In this document: positions 36,370 to 48,325 of the stretch, one piece after another
Numbering within the stretch: the stretch's first letter is position 1
How the letters are laid out: every line of letters starts with the position of its first letter
Assembly (NCBI RefSeq): GCF_001723175.1
Contig: NC_064654.1
Location: 2,418,001-2,482,000 of the forward strand
From: Penicillium oxalicum
Taxonomy: Eukaryota > Ascomycota > Eurotiomycetes > Eurotiales > Aspergillaceae
Length of the DNA: 64,000 bases
Direction of reading: 5' to 3'
Notes under the pieces: generated by a model
Databases searched by the model: none
Seen by the model: only the letters and a program-made list of their open reading frames with translations
Told to the model about the DNA's origin: nothing
Position numbers and translations under genes: made by a program

Positions 36370-37426
36370 ATGGCGAATCGTGGTTACGACGTAGTCGTAG
36401 ATGTGGACGCCGAAGTATGTGATAAAACTATCCCTCTTGATCTCTTGTTAAGGCAACCTCTGACCTACTTCCGCTAGGGTGATTTGGGACACACCGACCT
36501 GCAGGAAGACCTTGAATTCCACCCATCAAGTATGCTCCTCGTTAGGCAGAGCTTTGAGATCTTTATTCGGTATCATTTATGCACTACTAATCGAGTATTC
36601 GTCCACAGACTTTGAGAATGATCAACGCAGCGCCAAGGTCCACGGCGATTCGGCTCCATTCCTAGGCGGCAGCTCTTCGCGCCGTCGCGACCGGTCTCCT
36701 GGCGGTACGCCGACGAAGCATAGCTGGTGGTCACTCCACTACTATGAACAATATTTTGATGTGGACACGAATGAGGTGTTCCGACGCTGCATAGCCACAC
36801 TGTACCCGCGCTCAAACTTTCTTGACGTTCTTGAAGGCAACGCCGACCTGTACGGTCCTGTTTGGATTGCAACGACTGTAGTGGTCATTCTGTTCCTCAC
36901 TGGAACCATATCGCAGTGGCTTTCAAACAATGATAAGAAGCACTTTGAGTATGACTTCACATTACTGTCTGGCGCAGCAGGGTTGATTTACGGCTATACG
37001 GGAATTCTGCCGATTGCCTTGTGGGGAGCGCTTCGCTGGTTTGGCAGCTCAACAGCAGACTTGATTGAGTGCTGGGCGCTGTACGGATACTCAAACCTGG
37101 TCTGGATTGGAGTTGCTCTTGTCAGCTGGAGTCCATTGACCGCGCTGAACTGGGCGCTTGTTGGCGTTGGCTTTGCCTGGACCACCTTTTTCCTCTTGCG
37201 AAACTTGTATCCTGTCTTGAACGCGACAGACGCAAAGGCAAGCAAGATTTTGTTGATCTTGGTCGTCGCTTTGCATGCCGGCCTGGCCATTGCTATCAAG
37301 ATCCTCTTCTTTGCGTGAGTCAAGTCCTCGGCCATTTCTGTGATTGAAACTGACTCTCTTTCCAGTCACGCAAGTCCGGTATCCAAGAAGAACAAAGAGG
37401 GCGAGAAGCGGAGCATGATGCTATGA
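36370..37426 (+). CDS. YIPF1/2-type Golgi membrane protein (Yip1 domain)
   Basis: Four exons, 36370-36414, 36478-36529, 36609-37314 and 37366-37426, give 287 residues. The soluble N-terminus leads to the conserved block HSWWSLHYYEQYFDVDTNE and then RCIATLYPRSNF, followed by a C-terminal half with about five membrane helices (e.g. VWIATTVVVILFLTG, AGLIYGYTGILPIALWG). This is typical of YIPF1/YIPF2 and yeast Yip5, Golgi proteins that bind Rab GTPases. It lies just downstream of a RabGAP gene on the same strand, which may be chance. The first exon encodes only 15 residues (MANRGYDVVVDVDAE). Confidence 0.87.
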
Positions 37427-38405
37427 GACTTTGTAATTATAGGCAGGAAAGCTTTTCGCGAAGAAACACTTCGAATGCTGTACTCGCAATACTTATGAAA
37501 TCACCATTGCAGCGATCGTGAGGTTGCTCTACCGCTGTTGAGTAGAGAACCTGCTCTGCTCCTTGGTCCACTGGGAGATATGCCGAGCTTCTCTGTTGAG
37601 CGAGGTCTCTGGTAGCATGTTTAACAAATGGTTAACCCGTTGATGAATCGTCTGTGAAGTGACGTCTGGATGAATTGGCCAATACCTCGTGCTCTACAGC
37701 GGTCGAGGCTCTCATACGTGAAACCACAATACTCAATTGGCTTGATGTAGAACTCGAATAAAATCCAGTAGCTGTCCATCAACATGCTAGTAAGCTCAAA
37801 AAAAACCTAGTATCAAGCCCTGAAGCAGACCACCTGAGGCTAGGAATCGCCGGGGCGAGATGAGAATCCAACGCGAAACAGATGTTTGCCCTCTTTACTA
37901 GATGGCGAATCTACAAAGCCCAGAAGCAGTGAAAGCGTGCAAATGAGGGTTCGGCAGGTAAACTACCAGATCTCTCACCCTCCCGGGCCAACATTGACAT
38001 TAGTCACGGTCTAGACGCATCAAACGTCATTTCCCGGACGCGCTTGGGGACAAAAGCAATTTGGTGATTGTATTGCGCATGAGTGTCAGGTTTACTTCTA
38101 CCGGATTTAAAGGATGCAGATACGAGCGAGGAAATCAGAAAGTCTTTGGAGCACCAGCGGATAAGAGAGCATTGAAGACTCATTAAGCCGTAAGTCATTT
38201 GAAATATTTTGAACTTTTACTTCAATTGAGCGGACTGCGACTTGCAAGCCGGGAGGAGCCAACTAGAATAAGTATGACTGTGGCTGTGATTGTTTCATCA
38301 TTTCTAACGCCATATGTAACCTCTCCGAGTCGCGATCCTGTTGAAACCCCAGACCTGGATTCTGAACCACAATACACCGAGCGCAACACCAACAAAGCGA
38401 ATCGT
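37427..38405. other. convergent intergenic region
   Basis: 979 bp between the YIPF gene (+) and ubiquitin-L40 (-). No gene or repeat was recognised. Confidence 0.55.
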
Positions 38406-39341
<936 letters not shown>

Positions 39342-39840
39342 GGTTGCGAGTTTTCGTTGGTGTCGGCAGTCGTTCGCTGAGTTCCAGGCGGAGGAGGCAA
39401 TGACAATTTGATGATTTCTCGCTTAGCCAAGGTGGGCCGATTTCTGGGAAACGGGGGTTACCCTAAGCCCTAGTGATGGCCGTTTGGGGTATATCACGTG
39501 ACTCATCTCGTGTCATCATCCCGCGATTGGAGTGCCTTGGATCTATAACAGTTACGGTCTGAGCTTCTGAGGTCATCGGCAATTATTGATGAACAAGTGA
39601 ACAGGAAGGATTCTCACAAAAGTGATTGGGCTGTATTGCGCACCAAAGCCACGGAAATTCGCGAGCTGAATCATTGACTTCCCGAATTCAAGGGCTCGCT
39701 GTTTGACAATCATTTACTTGGAACATTCTCAAAAACGAAGTTTCTCTTGACCAGCAAAGCACCGATAAGGAAATCTGGATCATCCCCCATTTTTGATCCA
39801 CCTGCATTCTCCATACGGATGCTGTCGGACATTTGATTCC
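39342..39840. other. ubiquitin-L40 promoter/leader and 3' flank of RRN7
   Basis: 499 bp between two minus-strand genes. Besides the telobox-like and E-box motifs nothing was recognised. Confidence 0.55.
39461..39500. promoter_or_regulatory. telobox-like repeat and CACGTG upstream of ubiquitin-L40
   Basis: CCCTAAGCCCTAG at 39461-39473 is a doubled telomere-like CCCTAA motif, and CACGTG lies at 39495-39500. Telobox motifs are common in promoters of fungal ribosomal-protein genes. The position 120-160 bp upstream of the split ATG fits such a role. Binding factors are inferred. Confidence 0.45.
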
Positions 39841-41935
39841 TCACACTGCTAACCCAGTTAGTTGCTCGTCCAGATTGTCCATGCCGTCGAGACTGTCGTC
39901 ATCCGCATGAGCATCCACATCCGAATCAAATGCCTGGCTGAAATACTCCGCCCGTCTTTTGTCCTCAATTGTTTTGGCAATTCTGTACTCAGTGATAGCC
40001 ACTGCGCGTAGAAGAGTGGGCAGCGAGACAGCAGCAAGTTCAGCCGCTATTTCGTAAAATTGCTTGGCTGTGTCTGGGAGCTGTGCCTCCCATCGGTACC
40101 GCCAATACCATGACCCTGGCCGGCGGCCATCCTCTTCCAGTTCCGGGTCTGGCACATTTGTCTTCAGTCCCTGCATCACCGTTTTCAGGAGTGAGTCAAG
40201 CGCTTCCTCCGGGTTGGCCCCCGTTGCTACAGTAGATGGTGCTACAGCCTGGGGAGGGGCGGGGGCTTCGATCGTGCGGGAGGTTGGAAACATGTCTGCG
40301 ACAGGATTCGTTGATCGGGATGCATCTAGCCAGTTGCTTTCATACCAATCCATGTAGTCGTCCAGTTCACTTGGTGCCATTGTCAGCACATCTTTATCGG
40401 TGAGCTGGATGGCCCCTTCGTTCGCAATTTTTCCATGAGATTGTTCATGGTAAGCAAAATGAGCCTGGGCGCGAGCCCATCTGGCCCAGTCCATGATTTG
40501 CGTAGCAGGCTCTTTGGTTGTAGCTGGGCATCTGGTCAAATCGTCGAATGGAAAAATCAACTTAGTTGCAATGACAATGAGCGCCATTAATTGCACCTCG
40601 GGAAGATCGAGCGCGCGTTTGAGCTTTGCTCTTGATCCCCCGATGTTGAAAGCATAGCTGAAACCAACAAGGGTTTTCAAGAATTGAACACTTTCGTATA
40701 TATCGACTATATGCGCATTAGTGCGAGACCTTAGAAAGAAGTTGGGTTTGGAAAGGATTCATACTGGGGAGTGCCAGCCTCCTCAAATGTCGGTAGAGCA
40801 ATGTAGATGAGTTCAAAGGTGGCACCGTAATCTCGAATCGTTTTTGGTATTGCAAAGCAAGATCAACAACAGCGCGGTGGAGGGTTTCCAATCGAGGCAA
40901 TCGCTTGAAGACGCCAAATCAGTCGAGTTGCAACGCAATTGATGCACTTGTTTACTCACATGCACCTCGAGTCTCGCCAACAGCTCGGGAGGAAGTTTAT
41001 CCCTCATCTCAAGCGGGATTGACCTCACAGCTCTCATATACGGAATGTCTTGACGAATGACCAGCCTGCATTTAGATCTTAGTGAATGTTGTTACAAACC
41101 CAAGCGCGTGAACTTCATACCGGTGTAAGTCACTAACAGAAACAGGCAGGCGCATCAAAATCGCTGCCAGATAGCAGAGGCCGAGAGAATCTAGCAGCCG
41201 CGGCCACGCGAGATATCGCCCAGAGTTTGACTTGAACCCAAGATCGTCCGAACTATCGGTCTCAGGCTGGGAGCTGAATAACTCTCTGTCTTCATCCTCT
41301 TCGTCGTCTGTTGTTGCGTTGATTCGAAGGACGAAGTCTTGTAGCCGCAGGGCCCAAAGATCACGCACCAGAACCTGAGAGGTATAAGTGACATTTCTAT
41401 CGTGATTCAAGCGCAGGGTCGGGTCATACCTCGAATTGCTCTGGGAAGCCATGATTGTGCACCAGGGCGTGGGATTGCTTCCACAAAATCAATTGATAGG
41501 CTTGTAGAAACAGAGTATGCGCCTTCCGGCCACGATATGCTAGCGCAGAGTTAGCTCAAATGGGCTAAGGGCTCTTGTGGAAGCCACCATACTCTTTCGC
41601 GATCTCTCTTCCTTGTCTTTCTTGACACGATGCTTCTTTCCCTGATTGCCGAAATCGTCCGCATCCTCTTCAATTTGTCTACCCTACCTCGAACGTTAAT
41701 AACGTTCATTTCAGGTGTTGTTTTTTTTGTTATTTTGTTTTTCATGTTTGTGAGAAAGAAAAAAACTGTGTTTCTTTCGGAGGACCCGTGACATCTTGAT
41801 GGAAGCATGGACACAGGATTGATTACATACCTCTTGTAGATGACCGCGCCTACAGAACCATAGCCCGTTGTCTAGGTAATATCGTCGCTCGCGACAACCC
41901 TCTTGGCCGCAGACCCCTCGGGTTACGTAGTCCAT
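39841..41935 (-). CDS. RRN7: RNA polymerase I initiation factor Rrn7/TAF1B-like
   Basis: Seven exons, 41935-41831, 41683-41593, 41539-41430, 41374-41121, 41065-40960, 40903-40765 and 40706-39841, give 556 residues in frame. The N-terminus has a zinc ribbon: C9, C14, C28 and H32 in CGQEGCRERRYYLDNGLWFCRRGH. It is followed by the conserved TYRGRKAHTLFLQAYQLILWK (B-reader/cyclin-like region). The rest is helical with an acidic C-terminus. Rrn7 (human TAF1B) is the TFIIB-like subunit of the core factor that recruits Pol I to rDNA promoters. The zinc ribbon and the following block make the family call good. The fit of the middle exons rests on frame continuity. Confidence 0.88.
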
Positions 41936-42638
41936 CCCGAGGCAATATAATCATACTGTTCTGGCGGTGTAATCAGCAATGCATGGTCGATGCCGGTTGC
42001 GTTGATGTTCAGTGGCTGGGAGCGTCGCGAATTTTTTTTTCTGCCTTCTGCCTTCTGCCTTCGCGACCGCCGTCTCTTTTGGTGCCAAGCTGATCTACGA
42101 TCCTGTGCCGTGACTTTGATGGATTTCGATTCTGTTTAAACACTCGCGCGCAATGTACACGTGAACCAATGGCAACTGATAAGCTTTTGGTGACGGAGTG
42201 ATTCTAGGTCAAGTCTAAAATTGTAGCACGAGGCCGGAGATCCAGGGCTTCCGCTCGCTGATCTCAGGGTTTTGCCAGCTCGGCGTGACAACTTTACAGC
42301 GGATGCAGTGAATACCAGGTCATTTACATCGAGGACTGTCATCGAACAGAAAGTTACGGATTTAATCATTCATCACACTATCATGAGATGCTGGGACTCA
42401 AGAATTGTCCTTGTGACGACACTCATGATGCCAACCAGAGCAATTCTTCTCGTCGGTCCAGCCTACATCCAAGGCTAGATGATGGACAAGCCTAGAAGCA
42501 ACATATAACGAAGTCACCTCTCCAGGATACTCTGTCCTCCATTGAACCACTGAAGATGAGTTTTTGGGGAGCTTAATCCCATTTTTGAAACATAACGGTT
42601 GACATAAGATGTGAAAGATCCAAGGACCTGACATTCGT
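41936..42638. other. RRN7 promoter and 3' flank of the eIF5A gene
   Basis: 703 bp between minus-strand genes. It contains the 7-bp tandem repeat at 42041-42061. No gene was recognised. Confidence 0.55.
42041..42061. repeat. 3 x 7-bp tandem repeat (CTGCCTT)
   Basis: Three exact copies of CTGCCTT follow a run of T residues, in the region upstream of RRN7. Probably simple-sequence variation. Confidence 0.85.
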
Positions 42639-43566
42639 TTAGGACTTAGGAGCCTCCTTGGCCTCAATGGCGGCCTCCTCACCCATGGCAGTCTGGATGA
42701 TAACGTCTGGAAAGGGGGAAAGATGACGTTAGTACGTGATGATTGTCACGAACGTTGGGAAATCACGGCGCCACTTCACACGCCCTGAGGACTACTTACT
42801 AACTTCCTTATCCTCCTCACGGAACATCTTGGTGATACGGGCACCGACGTCACCCTCGGGGAGCTTGACGTCGTCCTTGGTGTCACCGTCATCCTTCATC
42901 AGGGAAAGGAAACCATCGTCGGTGATGTCAAGCTAGATTGAATATAGTCAGCAAGAAGCATCGATATAGGGGAACGGAGAAAAAGGAGGGGAGGAATTGC
43001 AGGTTGGCGGATGAGGGGTAGTGAACCGGCGCACGGCCGAAGAAGGGTTGGCACTCACGAGGGTGTACTCCTTGCGGGCGACGTTGGGGACGTCCATGTT
43101 GTGGGTAGAGGGAGACAGATCCTCCAGCTTCTTGCCGGTGAAGATGTCGATGGCGACGAGGTGGACCTTAGCGTGACCGTGCTTGCCAGTCTTGGAGGTA
43201 GACATGTCGACGATCTTGCAGGGACGGCCCTTGATCACGACGTGACCGTTCTTGCGCAGAGCAGAGCACTGCATGGGGTAGGTGGTCGACGCACCGGCGT
43301 CGGTGGACTCGAAGGTCATGTCATGCTATCGAAGAGAGTCAGTTAATCCACTGCAAGAGCAAGGCATGTATGCGCATCCGCAGGATTCCCATCGATGCCT
43401 CTCGGGAGGTGGCTCGCATGTTGGACTTTTGGCGAAAAAGAGGGAGGGCTCAAGATGCGGGGCTGGTCAAGGACCCCGTCGAGAGGTTGGAGAGGCATTT
43501 GATGTTTGGGTGGAAGCGCACAGAGCGGGTAAGTTTTCAGGGGAGTTTGCATACCTCGTCAGCCAT
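42639..43566 (-). CDS. translation factor eIF5A
   Basis: Four exons, 43566-43555, 43325-43059, 42932-42800 and 42706-42639, give 159 residues, normal for fungal eIF5A. The first exon encodes only MADE. The hypusine loop is [12 protein letters not shown], with Lys52 as the expected hypusination site. The OB-fold C-terminal domain follows ([16 protein letters not shown]). eIF5A promotes peptide-bond formation at stalled sites such as proline runs and helps termination. The 229-bp first intron splits the gene right after the start codons. It is divergent from VPS52, with 456 bp between starts. Confidence 0.95.
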
Positions 43567-44022
43567 GGTGAAGGATGTTGGGTATGAAGGAGATAGGGGA
43601 AAAAAGGGAATGAATGTAACAAGATGGAGGGTTAGGAAGAGGAGAAGAAATCTTCGACGAAAAAAGGCTTTGTGGTGGGGGGCTTGGTCGCTACGACCTG
43701 ATCGGGCTTAGTGCCTCTGGGGGCAAATTATTTGGGTCCGGTGGACTCGGGCCAGGAGCAGTCTAAGCAAGAAGGGGAAGACAGCACCACCTGGTAGGTC
43801 AACACTCCGACTCCTACTCCTGCCATCATCGATTCACTGCGTATCTAGAGAGGGTTGTCCGAGTGTCTCACCATGTCGACAGCTCCCCGTCATGATTGCA
43901 GATAGCCATTGTGAATCATAGGTACATTCATAGTCACAGACACGACGTGAAGCGCTCGATCCAGTCGCATCGTCTCGTGACCTTGACTGCTCTCCCATGC
44001 GCCTGGTCGCCGTCCATGCACC
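43567..44022. other. divergent promoter region of eIF5A and VPS52
   Basis: 456 bp between divergent starts. It is purine-rich on the plus strand near 43580-43680. No specific site was recognised. Confidence 0.55.
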
Positions 44023-46247
44023 ATGTGGCGCGACCGCATCTCCGGCCAGTCCACACCGTCCAGCATGAATCGTGCACCGTCACTGCCCCGGAGATCCTCC
44101 TCCCAGCTGGCGCAGGGCCCCTACGGTGGTCGTCCGCGTGCCAGCTCTAGAGTATCGTCGACGTCCCTTCTCGTCACCCCAAACGAGTCGACGGCCTCAC
44201 TGGGAGCTACAGGTCAAGCACCCAATGCCATGAGGCCGAGGCAGACTAGCGGACAACGACCCCGGCCAACAAACGTGCCAGAGCCCACGGAAGTGTTGCA
44301 TGAAATCATTGGCGATCGGCAGTCGAGGCATCCGGACGCGCCAGTCTCAATACCCCAGAATGCGAAACCACCACAGCTGATCGATGCGATCGAGTTCCAC
44401 GGGTTAAGCTTGGAAGCATTTGTCGCCAGAGCCGATCGATCACAGCGATCGCGGAACAGCAAGTATAGCCAGGTCAGTGTGCAGACCGTGGAGCAATTCG
44501 AACAAGAGCAAGGCAGATTTCAAGATCTCCACACGGCCATTACCGGGTGCGATGATGTGTCCAAGTCAGTCGAGCAGTACCTGAACGATTTTCAGGCGGA
44601 ACTAGGGGCCGTCTCGGCGGAGATTGAGACACTGCAAAGACGGTCGACGCAACTCAATGCGATGCTGGAGAACCGTCGAAACGTGGAGCGGCTCCTAGGC
44701 CCAGCCCTGGAAGAGATCAGTATCTCGCCAAAAACGGTGCGCACAATTGTTGAAGGTCCCATCGATGAACAGTGGGTCCGCGCATTGAATGAGATCGATG
44801 CTCGCACAAGTAGCATTGAAGCGAAAGCGTCCTCCTCCAATGGCTTGAAAGCGGTCGAGGACGTGCGGCCGCTCCTGGTCGATGTGAAGAACAAGGTACG
44901 TAGAGCAGGAACTATCTTCATGGTACTGACTGAGGGGTCTGGGAACCCATGGTTGACCTGAAAGCAGGCCATTGAGCGAATTCGAGACTATTTGGTATCC
45001 CAAATCCGGGCCATGCGATCACCAAATATCAATTCCCAGATCATCCAGCAACAACGACTGGTAAAATTCAAGGATCTTTATACATATCTGTCCAAGGCGC
45101 ATTCCACGCTCGCTGGGGAAATTGCTCAGGCTTACATTAACACGATGCGCTGGTACTATACGTCCAATTTCACGCGCTATTTGCAAGCGCTCGAGAAGAT
45201 CAAGGTCTACCCTAGTGATCGTAATGAGGTGTTAGGAGGCGACTCTTCGTCCCATCGCTCCGGTAACATTCTCCCGGGTGGCCGAGCAGGGTCAGCGGCT
45301 CATGATCCATTTTCCCTTGGTCGACGCATCGACATTCTCCGAAACAGCAACCAACAGGCTCTGTCATCCTACCTGGCGGAGCAGGACTCCTCATACCATG
45401 GGATTGAGGTGCCATTCCGCAATTATAACGTGGCCTTGGTAGACAACGTCTCCGCGGAATACTCTTTTCTGACTGAATTTTTCTCTCCTTTCTCGTTCCA
45501 TGAGATTTCACGCAAAGTGATAGAAGTCTTCCAGCCTGTCTTCACGTTGGGTCAAACTCTAACCAAGAAGTTAATTGAAAACACCACCGACTCTCTGGGT
45601 GTTCTGATCTGTGTGCGCCTCAATCAGCATTCAGCCTTTGAGCTCCAACGACGTAAGATACCAGTGGCCGATTCGTATATCAATGGGATCAACATGCACC
45701 TCTGGCCCCGGTTCCAGGTCATCATGGATATGCATGGAGAATCTTTGAAGAAAGCCGGCGCCAACACCGGACGCAGCGCCGTCTCTGCTCTTTCCCTTGC
45801 CGGTGGAGATGACCTCAAACATTCATCAGCGCCGCATTTCCTGACACAGCGCTTTGGTCAGCTACTGCATGGGATCCTCGTTTTGAGCAGTGACGCCGGG
45901 GATGACGAGCCGGTTGCGAACAGTCTAGCTCGTCTCCGAACGGAATTCGATACCCTTCTGACCAAACTCAGTCGGAATGGGACGGATGCGAAACGAAGAG
46001 AACGATTCTTATTAAACAACTATTCGTTGATCATGACCATCATCAGTGTATGTTTCATGTATAACCCTGCTTCGTCTGAGGCAACCGCTCATGAATCACA
46101 CAGGACACAAAAGGAAAGCTAGCTGCTGAGCAGCGACAGGTATGTACTTTGTTCTTTGCTGAATGACCGGAAACGAGAAAACCGTCTTCTGACTGATTTC
46201 TATAGCATTTTGACGAGATGCTCAAGAACTGCAGCAAGCGCTCCTGA
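44023..46247 (+). CDS. VPS52: GARP/EARP tethering complex subunit VPS52
   Basis: Four exons, 44023-44895, 44968-46047, 46104-46139 and 46206-46247, give 676 residues. The N-terminal about 110 residues are Ser/Pro-rich and disordered. A coiled-coil region follows, with the conserved VEQYLNDFQAELGAVSAEIETLQRRSTQLN, then IERIRDYLVSQIRAMRSPN, and LAEQDSSYHGIEVPFRNYN. These are typical of Vps52/Sac2. The protein is a subunit of the complex that tethers endosome-derived vesicles to the trans-Golgi network. The last two exons are 36 and 42 nt and give the ending HFDEMLKNCSKRS. Splice sites fit GT-AG. Confidence 0.92.
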
Positions 46248-46580
46248 TCGCATTGCGTCGAGGATCATATTCTGTCGTGTATTGTCGTCACGTACAACAG
46301 GCAACCCAGCTTCAGGTCCAATTGTAGACGGTCGCATACTTTTGAATAGAGCAAGCCCTGCGTCAGGCGACAATGCTGTGCATTGACTTTATTAAGACAA
46401 ACCCATAGCACTCAATTTTTAGCTCTTGTACAGAACACTTCATCCGGTGTCTCAAGGTAAATCCACCGCGGCTCGGACGGGCCGGCGATCGGCGTGCTCT
46501 CCGTCGTGGCGCTTCCGCCTTAATTACGCTTCAGCTCTCCGCCGGTCGCGGCCCCAACTCGTATCTCATCATTGCTCGCG
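46248..46580. other. intergenic region upstream of the L2HGDH gene
   Basis: 333 bp between co-directional genes. Nothing specific was recognised. Confidence 0.5.
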
Positions 46581-47979
46581 ATGTTGATGCGTCGGGTTAC
46601 GTTTAGGTCAACCTGGCCACATAACTTTTCGACTACGCAAAATCGATGCGCAGACTTTACACACGCGGTCAGTGAACATCTGCGCGCCGCCACATAGACC
46701 ACACTTGCAAAGTTCTGCGATCATCTTGAATTCGATCCAGACCCAAGAGCTACCAGCTGACTCTAACAAGGTCATCGGTGCTGGAGTTGTCGGCTTAGCA
46801 GTCGCAAGGCAATTAGCCGCACGCGAAGGTACTTCTACTCTTCTCCTTGAGCGACATGATGCACCGGGCACCGAGACCAGCAGTCGCAATTCCGAGGTGA
46901 GACGGACTTGGACCTACTGAAATCCAGTGGGAAGCCCACGAGGCCTGGCCCAGTCACACATGAGACTAACATCATGATTCTCATCTCAGGTGATCCATGC
47001 CGGCCTCTACTATCCCTCTGATTCCCTCAAAACCAAGCTCTGTATCCGCGGCCGGAACCTTCTCTACGAATTGTGCTCCAAGCATGCTATCCCACATCGC
47101 AACACCAAGAAATGGATCGTCGCGCAAACTCCAGCACAATGGGAAGCGGGTTTGAGACTTCACGACCATGCCCAGTCTCTCGGCGACGTCCCGACTCGAC
47201 TGATCGGCACAGCCGAAGCTGCCTCGCGAGAACCTGACGTCAAAGCCGAAGCCGGTATCGTCGAGAGCGAGACAACCGGCATCGTAGACAGTCATTCGCT
47301 CATGACGTATCTACAAGGGGATTTCGAGGAGCGTGGCGGAGATTGCGTGTTCAAGACTCGAGTGACGGGCCTGGAACCGATCGTCGGTGGAGGGTACAAG
47401 ATTACAGCCGTGTCGGACGAGGACGGGTCCGAGGTGAGCTTCACCGCGGACGTGGTGGTGAACAGTGCCGGTCATGGCGCTTGTGCGATCAACAACCTCG
47501 TACTTCCACCAGAGCGTCACCGCACGCCCTACTTTGCCAAGGGAACTTATTTCTCATACGGGGCTTCCAAGCCTCGCACCTCAGTGCTGGTGTATCCCGT
47601 CACAATGCCCGGGCACGGTGGATTAGGAACGCATTTGACACTCGATATGGGTGGGCGGATTCGCTTCGGACCGGACGTGGAATGGGTTGACGATCCCCAT
47701 GATCTGAAGCCCAACGACGCCCGTCTGGCGCAGGCCATTCCCGAGATCTTGTCTTACATGCCTAGTGTGGATCCCTCAGCGATCTCTTTGGATTATTGTG
47801 GTATTCGGCCCAAGTTAGGTCGAGGTGGTGCGGTGAATAAGGGCCAGGGGTTTCAAGATTTCATCATCGAAGAAGAAGAGGGCTTTCCGGGATTCGTGAA
47901 CTTGCTGGGTATTGAGAGCCCGGGCTTGACAAGCAGTCTAGCAATTGGGGAAATGGTAGATGATATTCTCTACCGTTAG
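46581..47979 (+). CDS. L-2-hydroxyglutarate dehydrogenase, FAD-dependent
   Basis: Three exons, 46581-46667, 46771-46896 and 46990-47979, give 400 residues. The first exon encodes a short basic N-terminus ([20 protein letters not shown]) that looks like a mitochondrial presequence. The FAD-binding motif [12 protein letters not shown] (30-41) starts exon 2. Conserved segments include [25 protein letters not shown] and GIRPKLGRG near the C-terminus. The enzyme oxidises L-2-hydroxyglutarate to 2-oxoglutarate, removing a side product of malate dehydrogenase. The donor of intron 1 is GTCAGT, less common but acceptable. Similar FAD proteins of the DAO family exist, but these motifs favour L2HGDH. 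Confidence 0.9.
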
Positions 47980-48325
47980 TCTGGCTCGCATTACTTCGCC
48001 CTTTTTTGGAAAATGCATTTAGCGTGAGTTTGGTTAAGTTTTGGTATTTCTCAATGGAAAATAGTTGATGTTTCTCTCGAAGGACATTTGCTCTCCCAGA
48101 TCAAGCTTTAACAATATTCAAGGAGGTATTTGGAACAAGCATGAAGTGCATAGGGCTCATCAATGGTCCCCCGCGTCAACAATGGTGTCAGCATTAGCCA
48201 CCGGGTATGAAACGAAAAAGAACCAACATTAAGAAAAACATGAGGCGTGTTCGTGTTGTACATATGCCAACGCTACAAAATGGAGACTCAAAGGGGTGAA
48301 ATAGGGCAAAGAAGGCACATCACTC
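47980..48325. other. convergent intergenic region
   Basis: 346 bp between L2HGDH (+) and the C2H2 regulator (-). Nothing was recognised. Confidence 0.55.
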
